Below are positions 27,109 through 35,928 of a stretch of 64,000 nucleotides of DNA, in pieces. Each line of letters starts with the position of its first letter. The stretch's first letter is position 1. Origin of the DNA: Clostridium yunnanense (GTDB taxonomy: Bacteria; Bacillota; Clostridia; Clostridiales; Clostridiaceae); contig NZ_JAENHN010000010.1 of assembly GCF_016595795.1 (NCBI RefSeq), forward strand, positions 62,001-126,000. Direction: 5' to 3'. The notes beneath the pieces were generated by a model. It saw only the letters and a program-made list of their open reading frames with translations, did not search any database and was not told the origin of the DNA. Made by a program: the position numbers and the translations under genes.

Positions 27109-27582
27109 TTACATATTTTCCTTGGGTGAAGGCGGAAAATATGTTCTCTTTATTTTGACTATTGTAAGTATTGCTATAGCAAAGAAGACAAGTGAAGGTG
27201 TTGCATATAATATTTTGTTTAAAGGATTTTGAAAAAGCTTATTGAGATCAAATTTTAACAACTGCAATCCAATAACATTTATTAGTTCACATATATACTC
27301 TATAATAAATATTAAAATAGTTGTGGATATGGATTGCTTTATAGGAATTTTATTTATTTTATTATATAAATAAATAGAAACAACTATAACTAAAAATGTA
27401 TTTATACCTATATTAATCGGCAATAACCTTATAACAAAAGTTAATAAAGAAATTATTATAGAAGTAAGTATTACTCGAGAGTATTTTATTGGTGTTTGTG
27501 TAAGTACATATATTGCCCATATAAACAAAAGGGTTTCAGGTACACCCCTTAGAATAACTTCAAGTAAAGTTAATTTTAGCAT
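27109..27582 (-). CDS. Five-span membrane protein, paralogue of the agrB-linked gene at 30423
   Basis: A 157-aa very hydrophobic protein with about five membrane segments. It aligns along its whole length with the protein at 30423-30908: MLKxxLxExxLRGxPE at the start, RxLPIxxG in the middle, ICExxNVxxLQL and SLxxFA near the end. I do not recognise a named family, but similar proteins sit next to agrB in clostridia and resemble a sensor membrane domain without a kinase. The ATG overlaps the stop of the upstream kinase (TAATG), so the two are coupled and probably act together. Confidence 0.7.
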   Translation of the reverse strand: MLKLTLLEVILRGVPETLLFIWAIYVLTQTPIKYSRVILTSIIISLLTFVIRLLPINIGINTFLVIVVSIYLYNKINKIPIKQSISTTILIFIIEYICELINVIGLQLLKFDLNKLFQNPLNKILYATPSLVFFAIAILTIVKIKRTYFPPSPKENM

Positions 27583-29438
27583 TATTGTCCTCCTAATCCT
27601 TGGTTAATTGTTGAATAAATATCTGAAAGTTCTAGATTAACTCTTTCCTCTATATTACTTATGATTTGACTTTCTTGGCAAACAGAATCTTCTATCTGAA
27701 TCGAAGGAAGAGATATAATAAATTCACTGCCCTTTCCTAGTTCGCTATTTATATTTACACTTCCATGATGAAGATTTACAAAGGATTTAACTATAGATAA
27801 ACCGATACCTGTGCCTTCATTATTTCTTCTCAATGACTTGTCTACTTGTGCAAATCTCTCAAATATTTGACTTTTTTCTTCTGATGCTATTCCTATACCT
27901 GTATCTTTTACAGAGATATAAGTATTATTATCATCAGTAGTTACTGTTACAAAGATGCGTCCACCACGATCAGTGAATTTTAGAGCATTTGATAATAGAT
28001 TCAAGATTATTCTCTCTATCTTTTCAATATCAAAAGCGATAATCTTCTCTTCTATTTCTGTGTCGAAGGTTATTTCAACCCCTTTACTTTCGGCATAGAC
28101 TAAAATGGACATGGTTATGTCTTCTATAGCACTGACTATATTATCATTTTTCATATGAAGTGATATGTACCCAGCATCATACTTAGTTATGTCTAAAAGA
28201 TTATTTATTAATCGTAATAATCTATAGCTGTTTTGCTTCATAGCTAATATATAGTTCTTTTTCTTCAAAACAATATCTTTAGTAAAATTATCATTATATA
28301 AATCAAGCATTTGCAGTGAAGAGAATATAATATTCAAAGGAGTTTTTAGTTCATGAGAGATATTTGAGAAAAACTCTGTTACTAGTTTATTATACTCTAT
28401 TGTCTCATTCAATTTTTCTATATTCTTTATTACATCTTTTCTAAGTTTGTTTGCGATAACCACAGGGCGTATATCTCTCATTACTGTTAATATAGCAGGT
28501 TGCCCTTTATATACATAATATGTAGAGGTGTTTTGAACAATAACGTGATTGCCATCTTTATTTATAATAACATCTTCAAATGAGACTTTACCTTCTTTAT
28601 TATTAGAAAGTGATATGTACCTTTTTTCTAAGGCCCTCTTATCTTGAGAAACTCCGAAGTCAAGAATATTTTTTCCTTGTAATTCTTCAAACTCAGAATA
28701 TCCAAGGAGCTCTAAAGCATTTTCATTGGCGTATATAAAAGAATCATTAGCTTGAATAAAGATTGCATCAGGAGAATTCTCTATTAATAAGTTACTAAGA
28801 GTATCACCTTTTGATAGCATTTCCTTAATATTTTCATGCTCTTTTAATTGCTCATTTAATTGCTGTTCTAAAATTTCTCTTCTTTCCTTTTCAATTTGAA
28901 CATATTGACCTAGAACCCACGCTACAACAAAAAAGCTGGAAGCAAATGTTAAATCGTTTTCGAAATAAATATTTACAAATGAATGGGGCGAAAAAATTAA
29001 ATCAATTGAAAGTAATGTAAGTGAAGATATAAAGGCCATTATTAAACCGTGTTTTTTTCCTAGTTCTAAGGTTACAGTAATAACTCCAAATATTAATAAA
29101 TATTTATAATCGCTATCATAAGAATTTGAAAGCATAATAAGAATTAATGAAGTTAATAAAAAAGCATATCCCTCCATAACCTGAATTTTCTTGTTCTTTT
29201 TCAGCTTCCATAACTTAAAATAAAACTGAGACCATAGTACATAGATAGCAATAAGTAATGTTATGATAAGAAAAAGTAATAAGTAGAGTTGTCTATTAAA
29301 GACCATTGAAGGTTCGTTTACACCATATTGTAAAAGCTGATTTATAATTATCATTAATATGAATCCTAAAGAACCTAATTTTATTACAGTAATAAGCTCA
29401 ACCATATCCTGAGTTGTACTATTTTTATTATTAACCAT
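27582..29438 (-). CDS. Membrane PAS sensor histidine kinase sharing its input domain with the GGDEF protein
   Basis: This 618-aa protein has about six membrane segments (about 12-195), a coiled linker, a PAS domain (about 210-330, NSPDAIFIQAND), a HisKA domain with His in FFSNISHELKTPLNI, and an ATPase domain (NLLSNALKFT, DTGIGIA, GTGIGLSIV). The membrane part matches residues 10-195 of the diguanylate cyclase at 31736: shared features include the E..GKKHG / E..MKKG turn, SIDLIFSPHS / AIDLVFGPKS and YFENDL / YFQNDL, then AW.LG.YV. No response regulator gene is nearby. AGGAG precedes the ATG. It is transcribed away from agrB with a membrane partner at 27109. Confidence 0.88.
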   Translation of the reverse strand: MVNNKNSTTQDMVELITVIKLGSLGFILMIIINQLLQYGVNEPSMVFNRQLYLLLFLIITLLIAIYVLWSQFYFKLWKLKKNKKIQVMEGYAFLLTSLILIMLSNSYDSDYKYLLIFGVITVTLELGKKHGLIMAFISSLTLLSIDLIFSPHSFVNIYFENDLTFASSFFVVAWVLGQYVQIEKERREILEQQLNEQLKEHENIKEMLSKGDTLSNLLIENSPDAIFIQANDSFIYANENALELLGYSEFEELQGKNILDFGVSQDKRALEKRYISLSNNKEGKVSFEDVIINKDGNHVIVQNTSTYYVYKGQPAILTVMRDIRPVVIANKLRKDVIKNIEKLNETIEYNKLVTEFFSNISHELKTPLNIIFSSLQMLDLYNDNFTKDIVLKKKNYILAMKQNSYRLLRLINNLLDITKYDAGYISLHMKNDNIVSAIEDITMSILVYAESKGVEITFDTEIEEKIIAFDIEKIERIILNLLSNALKFTDRGGRIFVTVTTDDNNTYISVKDTGIGIASEEKSQIFERFAQVDKSLRRNNEGTGIGLSIVKSFVNLHHGSVNINSELGKGSEFIISLPSIQIEDSVCQESQIISNIEERVNLELSDIYSTINQGLGGQ

Positions 29439-29831
29439 ATTTTCTCCTGTTTACGTAAGCTAGAGTTAATATAAACATATATATCAAAATAATTATATGA
29501 ATATTATGGAAAAAAATCAATATGAGAAGTGGCTAGTTAGATTATAATAGAGATGAATTAATTGAAAAGTTATTTTAATAAATAATAGAATAAGAACCAT
29601 ATGTTAATGAAGTAGATTTTGTTGTAAAATTCCAAATGTGATTTTTTATGGTATATCATTTACATAATTATATCTAAGGGTGCTAGCAAAATATTAAAAT
29701 TAATGGAAAGGGATAAAAAATATTGATATAATGTTTATTATTTATACTAGTTAGTAATTAGCGATTTTATATCTTTAAAATAAATTACAAAGAAAGAAAT
29801 GTAGTTGTTTGTAAAAACAGGAGTAAATGCT
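29439..29831. other. Divergent regulatory gap of the agr island
   Basis: About 390 bp with no gene, separating the minus-strand kinase unit from the plus-strand agr unit. Several AT-rich -10-like hexamers are present (for example TATAAT at 29727), but none has a convincing -35. No dispersed repeat was found here. Confidence 0.4.
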
Positions 29832-30374
29832 ATGATAGAAACTATATTACTGGCAGTGTTGGTAGCGAAAATAAGAGGATATAAGATAAAACCTTTGTTT
29901 ACTTCATGGGATTTATACCCTACCTTTTCTTTTGTTATCCTATATTTATTATTAAATATACAAGTGTTTCTTGGAAATTATAGCTTTATAAAGTATAGTG
30001 GTATATTAGAATCTGTTTATATCTGTACTTTTTTAATCCCAATAATTAGGCACAAGTTATATACAAGTGCTTTAATAGGTTCGATAGCTATTATGATAGG
30101 TACTTTACTAAATAAGAAAGCGATTTCAGCAAATAATGGTAAAATGCCGGTTTTTCCTACACTCTCATATATAACAGGGTATGTAAATGGGGATGTATTC
30201 ATAAAGGCTCAAGATATTCATATTTTAGGATCTAAATCTAGTAGATTAAAAGTATTGACAGATGTGATAGATCTAGGATACAGCATTTTAAGTATTGGAG
30301 ATATATTTATAAGAATTTTTATTTTCATTATTGTTTTTAATATTATAAAAAATATTAATGAGAATAAAATTTAA
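29832..30374 (+). CDS. DUF5317-family membrane protein
   Basis: About 180 aa from ATG 29832 (AGGAG 8 bases upstream; an in-frame TTG at 29805 lacks such a site). Four to five membrane segments, and the AISANNGKMPVFP stretch followed by LG and DVI, typical of DUF5317 proteins, whose function is unknown. It is the first gene of the unit leading to agrB and agrD, with 48 bp to the next gene. It may be a membrane accessory of peptide signalling, but that is only inferred from position. Confidence 0.7.
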   Translation: MIETILLAVLVAKIRGYKIKPLFTSWDLYPTFSFVILYLLLNIQVFLGNYSFIKYSGILESVYICTFLIPIIRHKLYTSALIGSIAIMIGTLLNKKAISANNGKMPVFPTLSYITGYVNGDVFIKAQDIHILGSKSSRLKVLTDVIDLGYSILSIGDIFIRIFIFIIVFNIIKNINENKI

Positions 30375-30422
30375 GCTATAGAAGTGTAATTTATTGAATG
30401 TTTTACAAAGGAGAAGATGAAT

Positions 30423-30908
30423 ATGTTAAAAGTATCATTAATTGAGTTTTTTTTGAGGGGGATTCCAGAGGAATTTATATTTCTATTAGCTGCCTATGCT
30501 TTTACGAAGAATAAGATAAAATTAGACAAATATTTGATTTCTGTTTTAGTACAATCCTTGATTGTATACCTACTACGATTTCTTCCAATTCAAAGTGGAG
30601 TTGATTCTATATTGAATTTAATAACACTTATTGGTGTTATGGTAATTATAAATAAGTTTGAAGTTGTACAATCTATAAAAGTATCTATTATTATGATGCT
30701 TTGTGTATTTATATGTGAAGGATTAAATGTTCTTTTCCTACAACTTGTATTGAAAAAAGATTTAAATTCCTTGTTTAAAAGTCCAATTTCAAAAATAATA
30801 TACTCAAGTCCTTCATTAATATTGTTTGCTACTATTGTTATAATTTATTATATTAGATTAGCAAAAAGAAAAGAGTTGAATTATATTTCTTATGGAGAAG
30901 TTAACTAA
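30423..30908 (+). CDS. Five-span membrane protein next to agrB, paralogue of 27109-27582
   Basis: About 161 aa. The ATG at 30423 gives the same MLK start as its paralogue and stands 9 bases from AAAGGAG; an ATG 6 bases earlier is too close. About five membrane segments; shared LRGIPEE, RFLPIQSG, ICEGLNVLFLQL and SPSLILFA motifs with the protein at 27109. The 3' end overlaps agrB by 17 bp, so the two are translationally linked. It may form a peptide-sensing or export membrane unit; no enzymatic motif is visible. Confidence 0.72.
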   Translation: MLKVSLIEFFLRGIPEEFIFLLAAYAFTKNKIKLDKYLISVLVQSLIVYLLRFLPIQSGVDSILNLITLIGVMVIINKFEVVQSIKVSIIMMLCVFICEGLNVLFLQLVLKKDLNSLFKSPISKIIYSSPSLILFATIVIIYYIRLAKRKELNYISYGEVN

Positions 30909-31521
30909 AAATATCGCTGCTAAAATTGCAGTAGAGTTAAATATAGGCAATGATAGTAAAGAAGTGATTGCATATGGGATCTTTGCTATAATGCAAATTG
31001 GTTTATCTATAATGCTTGTTATGGTCTTTGGTCTTGTATTTCACGTTGTAATAGAGGCTCTTGTAGTTTGTTTAGTTGGAAGTATACTCAGAAGATATTC
31101 AGGTGGTGCACATGCAAGTACGCCAAGTGGTTGTATAATTATAACTACTATAGTTTGTGTTGGACTAGCTGCTGTTTTCTCTTTTGTTATAGAAAAGTTT
31201 ATAAATTTAAAATATATGCTTTTTTTAGGAATGGCAGTTTTCTTATGGGCGTATTATCTAGTTTATAAGTTAGCGCCAGTGGATAGTCCATCAAAACCTA
31301 TAAAAATGGAAGAAAAGAAAACAAGAATGAGGAATAGTGCTATAATTGTTTTAAGCATGTACCTATTAATTGTAATTATAAATATTTTAGCGTACGTTTA
31401 TTTTAAAGATAAATGTTATCTGGTATATTCTCTTTGTGTATATGGAGGTATGAGCTGGCAGGTGTTTACACTCACAAAAATCGGTCATATCACAATTAAT
31501 AAGATAGATTTTTTAAAATAG
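30892..31521 (+). CDS. agrB: AgrB-type peptide-processing membrane protease
   Basis: This 209-aa membrane protein has the AgrB catalytic pair His74 and Cys81 in RRYSGGAHASTPSGC; the seven-residue spacing equals that of S. aureus AgrB (His77/Cys84). The PVDSPSKPI loop is also typical. AgrB cuts the C-terminal tail of AgrD and forms the thiolactone ring before export. The substrate gene agrD follows 31 bp downstream. The overlap with the preceding membrane gene suggests a joint complex. Confidence 0.93.
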   Translation: MEKLTKNIAAKIAVELNIGNDSKEVIAYGIFAIMQIGLSIMLVMVFGLVFHVVIEALVVCLVGSILRRYSGGAHASTPSGCIIITTIVCVGLAAVFSFVIEKFINLKYMLFLGMAVFLWAYYLVYKLAPVDSPSKPIKMEEKKTRMRNSAIIVLSMYLLIVIINILAYVYFKDKCYLVYSLCVYGGMSWQVFTLTKIGHITINKIDFLK

Positions 31522-31552
31522 AATATTAAGAGTTTTTAACAGGAGGATTATG

Positions 31553-31678
31553 ATGAAAAGAAAACTATTTAGCATAGTTGCAGTAATTGCAACCATGGTT
31601 GCTGCTATGGTGGCTTCATCTGCATGCATGTTTTTTACTTATCAGCCAAAAGAACCAGAATGCTTAAGAGAAGAATAA
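31553..31678 (+). CDS. agrD: AgrD-type cyclic lactone autoinducer precursor
   Basis: A 41-aa peptide: basic amphipathic N-terminus (MKRKLFSIVAVIATM), core SSACMFFTYQP and acidic tail KEPECLREE, the classic AgrD three-part plan. The cysteine of the core would close a thiolactone, probably over five residues (CMFFT) with a short SSA or A tail; a longer ring is possible. ATG 31553 is 6 bases after AGGAGG; an ATG directly before it (31550) is too close. It sits between agrB and the diguanylate cyclase gene. Confidence 0.92.
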   Translation: MKRKLFSIVAVIATMVAAMVASSACMFFTYQPKEPECLREE

Positions 31679-31735
31679 AATGGAGGCTGGATTTATGGCT
31701 TTCCTATTTTTAGATTAACATAAGGTAGTGAAATT

Positions 31736-33430
31736 ATGAACAAAAGTAAAGAGAAAAATAAGCAAATACATGATATTGTAGCTATAGTAAGATTATGTTC
31801 ATTGTTATTATCAGGTATCGGAATTTTTCAATTTAGGCTTAATCATCTTAATATTGAATTTAGTGACTTTAACTATACAAACGCAATATATTTTATCATT
31901 GCTATAGTGTTTTTTTTAACACTGGTTTATTATGTTTGGACATTTGCAACATCAAGAAAGTTTTGTGGAAAGCAGTTAATTCTTATTAAATTTGTTGAAA
32001 ATTATTTATTTGTATTATTGTTTGTTGCCATTGTTATCCTTACGGGAGCTCAGAAGAGTGAATTTAAGTTTTTATTTCTATTCCTTATAATAACAACTAC
32101 CATAGAAGCTGGAATGAAAAAAGGTATTACAATTTCATGTGTTTCTTCAGTATTGGTATTAGCAATAGATTTAGTATTTGGACCTAAATCTGGTATAAAT
32201 ACATATTTTCAAAATGATTTAGTATTGGCAGGGGTTTTTATACTTACGGCTTGGCCTCTTGGGTTTTATGTGAAAACTGAAAGTGAACACATAAAAAAGC
32301 TAGAGAGCTTGGCTAATGAAGATGGGCTTACAGAAGTGTATAATCATAGGTTTTTTCATGATTCTTTAAGAGAAAAGCTACTAGTTCACGAAAGTGAGGG
32401 AGCCTCTCTTTCACTAATATTTTTAGATATAGATCATTTCAAGCATTATAATGACTTATATGGACACCAAAAAGGTGATGAGGTTCTTAAGGCTATAGGT
32501 GCGATCTTAAAGAGAAGTGTAAGGAAAGAAGATATTGTAGCAAGGTATGGTGGTGAGGAATTTGCTGTTATATTGCCATACACAGTGGAGCAGGATGCAA
32601 TTAATATAGCGGAAAACATAAGAAGAAATATTGAGGAAACATATTTTGATGGAGAAGAAAATCAGCCGAAAGGTAAGCTGACTTCATCCATTGGAGTGTC
32701 AGTTTTTCCAGATAAGGCTAAAAGTGATCTTGAGCTTATAAAATCTGCTGATGACGCTCTTTATAGAGCTAAATTTTTTAATAAGAATAGAGTGGAGGTT
32801 TATTATTCTATATTAGATGAACTAAAGGAAGATATAGAGGATAAACATATTGATCTTGTTACTTCTATTAAGACTTTAATCAGTGTTATCAATGCAAAAG
32901 ATAAGTATACTTATGGGCATGTTGAAAGAGTGGTCGCTTACAGTAGATTGCTTGCAGATAAGTTAGGACTTAGTGAAGAAGATAAAAAAACTCTTATATA
33001 TGGAGCTTATATGCATGATATTGGAAAGATGAATATTTTGGAAGAAATATTAAACAAAAGAATGCCATTAACTAAAGAAGAGTGGGAGATATTGAAGCAG
33101 CATCCCGAAAATGGACTGGAGATAATAAAACCAGTAGAATCCTTGACAGATATTTCACCTTTAATATTACATCATCATGAAAGATATGATGGTAATGGCT
33201 ATCCTGGAAGATTAAAAGGAGAAGAGATTCCTTACTTAGTTAGAATCTTAACTGTGGTAGATAGCTTTGATGCTATGACATCCAATAGACCGTATTCTAA
33301 GAGAAAAACACATAGAGAAGCTATTGAAGAGTTAAAGAACTGTAGTGGAACTCAGTTTGATCCCCATATTGCACAGGTATTTATAGACATTATTATGGCA
33401 AACGACAACAATTACAAAGCAGTATACTAA
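31736..33430 (+). CDS. Membrane GGDEF plus HD-GYP protein (c-di-GMP synthesis and breakdown)
   Basis: A 564-aa protein. Residues about 10-195 are a six-span membrane domain homologous to that of the kinase at 27582. Residues about 200-360 are a GGDEF domain with an active GGEEF signature (272-276) and an inhibitory I-site RKED (263-266) at the standard five-residue distance. Residues about 375-560 are an HD-GYP phosphodiesterase with HDIGK (His427/Asp428), HHERYDGNGYPG and the later conserved aspartates. Both opposing activities look intact, so the membrane domain probably decides which dominates. It lies 57 bp after agrD in the same orientation, suggesting that the Agr peptide feeds into c-di-GMP control. 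Confidence 0.9.
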   Translation: MNKSKEKNKQIHDIVAIVRLCSLLLSGIGIFQFRLNHLNIEFSDFNYTNAIYFIIAIVFFLTLVYYVWTFATSRKFCGKQLILIKFVENYLFVLLFVAIVILTGAQKSEFKFLFLFLIITTTIEAGMKKGITISCVSSVLVLAIDLVFGPKSGINTYFQNDLVLAGVFILTAWPLGFYVKTESEHIKKLESLANEDGLTEVYNHRFFHDSLREKLLVHESEGASLSLIFLDIDHFKHYNDLYGHQKGDEVLKAIGAILKRSVRKEDIVARYGGEEFAVILPYTVEQDAINIAENIRRNIEETYFDGEENQPKGKLTSSIGVSVFPDKAKSDLELIKSADDALYRAKFFNKNRVEVYYSILDELKEDIEDKHIDLVTSIKTLISVINAKDKYTYGHVERVVAYSRLLADKLGLSEEDKKTLIYGAYMHDIGKMNILEEILNKRMPLTKEEWEILKQHPENGLEIIKPVESLTDISPLILHHHERYDGNGYPGRLKGEEIPYLVRILTVVDSFDAMTSNRPYSKRKTHREAIEELKNCSGTQFDPHIAQVFIDIIMANDNNYKAVY

Positions 33431-33547
33431 TATATAATAGAGAATATAATGAATTAAATAAAAATAGTTGATTTGATATAACCTAATAGGATAGTGGTGG
33501 ATATGTTAACTTTTCTGTTAAACAGCACCACGAAAGCATTGCCATGT

Positions 33548-33577
33548 AAAACCTAGATAAATATGTCTAGGTTTTTT
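33548..33577 (+). terminator. Terminator-like hairpin upstream of the chemoreceptor
   Basis: AAACCTAGATA / GTCTAGGTTTTTT with a T run. It can end the GGDEF/HD-GYP transcript. It is preceded by a longer stem (GTGGTG 33494 / CACCAC 33526), so the 33490-33577 stretch may instead form a structured leader. The hairpin resembles the one at 17119. Confidence 0.7.
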
Positions 33578-33637
33578 CTTTAGTTTTTTATGGTATGTAC
33601 GATAATCTTAGTGATATAAAATTATGGAGGAGAACAA

Positions 33638-35686
33638 ATGAGATTTAAAACAATTAAGAAAAAACTTATTTTAACATTTATTTTAATAATATTAGTGCCT
33701 ATGTGTACTACAGGTATTATTTCAAACGTAATACTTTATAATAATCTTAAAGCTTCGTATGTTAGCTCTATAGAGAAGTCAGTGACAGGTGTTAATAATG
33801 TCATAGATGAAAGTTATAATGGCTATGAAGCGGCACTATCTCAGATTACAGAGGATTCTGTAGTAAAATCAGCTCTATCAAATCCTGGTGGAGCTTTAGT
33901 GAAAAAAGAGCTTCTAGGAGTAATTAATAGCAATCCTAAAATACTAAATGTTTATGTTGCAACTGAAGATAAGGGTATGTATATATTTCCTGAAACTAAG
34001 CTTCCAGAAGGGTATGATCCAACAGGAAAGTCTTGGTATAAGGATACAATGTCAAATGATATGATACTTTGGCAAGATGCTTACAAGGACGTAGCAACAG
34101 GTAAAATTGTAGTAACAGCTACAAAAAAGGTGTTAGATGAATCAGGAAAAGCAGTAGGGGTTGCTGGAATAGATATTGATATAACTAATATAGCAGAATT
34201 GTTCAATAATACTAACATTGAAAAAACAGGTGAAATACTGTTGTTAGATAGAACAGGAATAGTGTTAGCTACTAAGAATAAAGATTTGTTAGGAAAAAAC
34301 CTAAATCCTGATAGAGTAAATACAAATGCAGATACAAAGGATCAGAAAATAGAAAATGCTTTTAGCGATAAAGCTGAAATGTCTTGGATGAAACCATTAT
34401 TAGCAGGTAAATCTGATTTTGTCCAAGTTAAGTTTGAAGGGGCAAATAAGTTTATTTATTACATAAGTAATGCAAAATCTGGTTGGAAGCTTGTGGGTAT
34501 GATGGATACAAGTGAAGTGTACACAAAAATACTCTCTAATGTACTTATATTGGTTGGCTTCTTTGTCTTATTTATTGTAGGTGCTTTGATGGTTGGACTA
34601 TGGATTTCTAGGAGCTTAACAAGTCCAATTAACCATCTAAAAGAGGCTATGAAAAAAGGTGAAGCTGGTGATTTGACTGTAGTAACAAACATAAACAGCT
34701 CTGATGAACTCGGTGAACTCGGAAGTAGATTTTCTAATATGATTAGTAGTGTTAAAAATTTAGTTACATCAGTGAAGAGCTCCGCTGATAATGTACTAAG
34801 TTTTTCAGAAGATCTTACTAAAAGAGCAGAAGAGGTTACATCTTCTTCAGAAGAAATAGCGAGAGTTATTGACGAGATTTCGAAAGGTGTTCAAGAACAA
34901 GCCTATGAAGTAGATAAAGCTTCTGAAATTACAACGGAGTTTAACAACAACTTATCTAAAATTAAAGATTATAATAATATGATAAATATAGAAAGTAAAG
35001 AGATGGAAGTTAGCAGCGAAAACACAATGGTTGCGTTTAAGGAGCTTAAAACAAAAAATGAAAGCACTATAAACGGAGTTTCTCAGATTTCTGAAAGTAT
35101 CGGAGTTTTAGTTAAGGAGACTGAAGATATTGGTCAAATATTGAGTACAATACTAAATATCTCATCACAAACTAACTTACTGGCTTTAAATGCGGCTATA
35201 GAAGCTGCAAGAGCAGGGGAATCTGGAAAAGGCTTTGCTGTAGTTGCGGAAGAAGTTAGAATGCTTGCAGAGCAGTCTGGTGAATCTGCTGTAAATATAA
35301 GAAATATAATAACTAGAGTTATAGAAACTACTAAAACTGCTGCGGTGAGTATGGACAATATTAAAGCTGATGTAGAAAATCAAAATTCAGCAATGTCTAT
35401 TACAGAGCAAAGCTTTGTTAGTTTAAGTGAATCAATTGAAAGTATAATAGGAAAAATTCTTTCAATGAATGAAAGTATAGAATTGATGTTAACTAACAGT
35501 AATATACTTACTTCGAATATACATAATATTTCTTTCGTATCTGAGCAGTCAGCAGCAGCTGCTGAAGAAGTTAACGCTAGCGTATCTAACCAATTAAATG
35601 ATATGCAAAACGTAAAAGCGCAAGCAGATGAACTTTATAATTTGGCTCAAGCATTGGAGAAAATTATAGAAAAGTTCCAGGTCTAA
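33638..35686 (+). CDS. Methyl-accepting chemotaxis protein with extracellular dCache sensor
   Basis: A 682-aa receptor: membrane segment about 10-32, extracellular double-Cache domain (about 35-290; motifs TGKSWYKD and GVAGIDIDI), second membrane segment about 300-322, HAMP (about 323-375), then a signalling domain with the conserved tip [33 protein letters not shown]. dCache domains often bind amino acids or other small ligands. GGAGGAG precedes the ATG. A dispersed repeat begins 12 bp after the stop. Confidence 0.93.
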   Translation: MRFKTIKKKLILTFILIILVPMCTTGIISNVILYNNLKASYVSSIEKSVTGVNNVIDESYNGYEAALSQITEDSVVKSALSNPGGALVKKELLGVINSNPKILNVYVATEDKGMYIFPETKLPEGYDPTGKSWYKDTMSNDMILWQDAYKDVATGKIVVTATKKVLDESGKAVGVAGIDIDITNIAELFNNTNIEKTGEILLLDRTGIVLATKNKDLLGKNLNPDRVNTNADTKDQKIENAFSDKAEMSWMKPLLAGKSDFVQVKFEGANKFIYYISNAKSGWKLVGMMDTSEVYTKILSNVLILVGFFVLFIVGALMVGLWISRSLTSPINHLKEAMKKGEAGDLTVVTNINSSDELGELGSRFSNMISSVKNLVTSVKSSADNVLSFSEDLTKRAEEVTSSSEEIARVIDEISKGVQEQAYEVDKASEITTEFNNNLSKIKDYNNMINIESKEMEVSSENTMVAFKELKTKNESTINGVSQISESIGVLVKETEDIGQILSTILNISSQTNLLALNAAIEAARAGESGKGFAVVAEEVRMLAEQSGESAVNIRNIITRVIETTKTAAVSMDNIKADVENQNSAMSITEQSFVSLSESIESIIGKILSMNESIELMLTNSNILTSNIHNISFVSEQSAAAAEEVNASVSNQLNDMQNVKAQADELYNLAQALEKIIEKFQV

Positions 35687-35698
35687 TTATTATATAAA

Positions 35699-35756
35699 GA
35701 TGTACCACTTCAATCCGAAATATTTATTTGGAGTTTAAGGATTGAAGTAGTTTAGA
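35699..35756. repeat. Dispersed palindromic repeat, copy 3 (degenerate, short)
   Basis: The left end GATGTACCACTTCAATCCGAAAT is well kept; the right end GATTGAAGTAGTTTAGAT is eroded. The centre is shortened. Confidence 0.7.
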
Positions 35757-35818
35757 TATTTAGGCGGAATAGTTATCCTACGTTCTATAAATTTAAAATG
35801 CAATACTTGGTTCTTACC

Positions 35819-35850
35819 AAAAATCCGCGATAGAAATATCGTGGATTTTT
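35819..35850 (+). terminator. Intrinsic terminator of the chemoreceptor gene
   Basis: AAAATCCGCGAT / ATCGTGGATTTTT hairpin with a T run. Confidence 0.8.
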
Positions 35851-35928
35851 ACTTATAATAAAAGAAGACTTATTAAAGTTAATATTAGTTTAGAAGATAA
35901 ATAGAATATTTATATAAGGAGTTATTGA

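Noticed and set aside
33481-33580. c-di-GMP riboswitch (GEMM-I or c-di-GMP-II) before the chemoreceptor
   Set aside because: The conserved GGNAAACC, GACGCAAAGCC and type II core motifs are absent.
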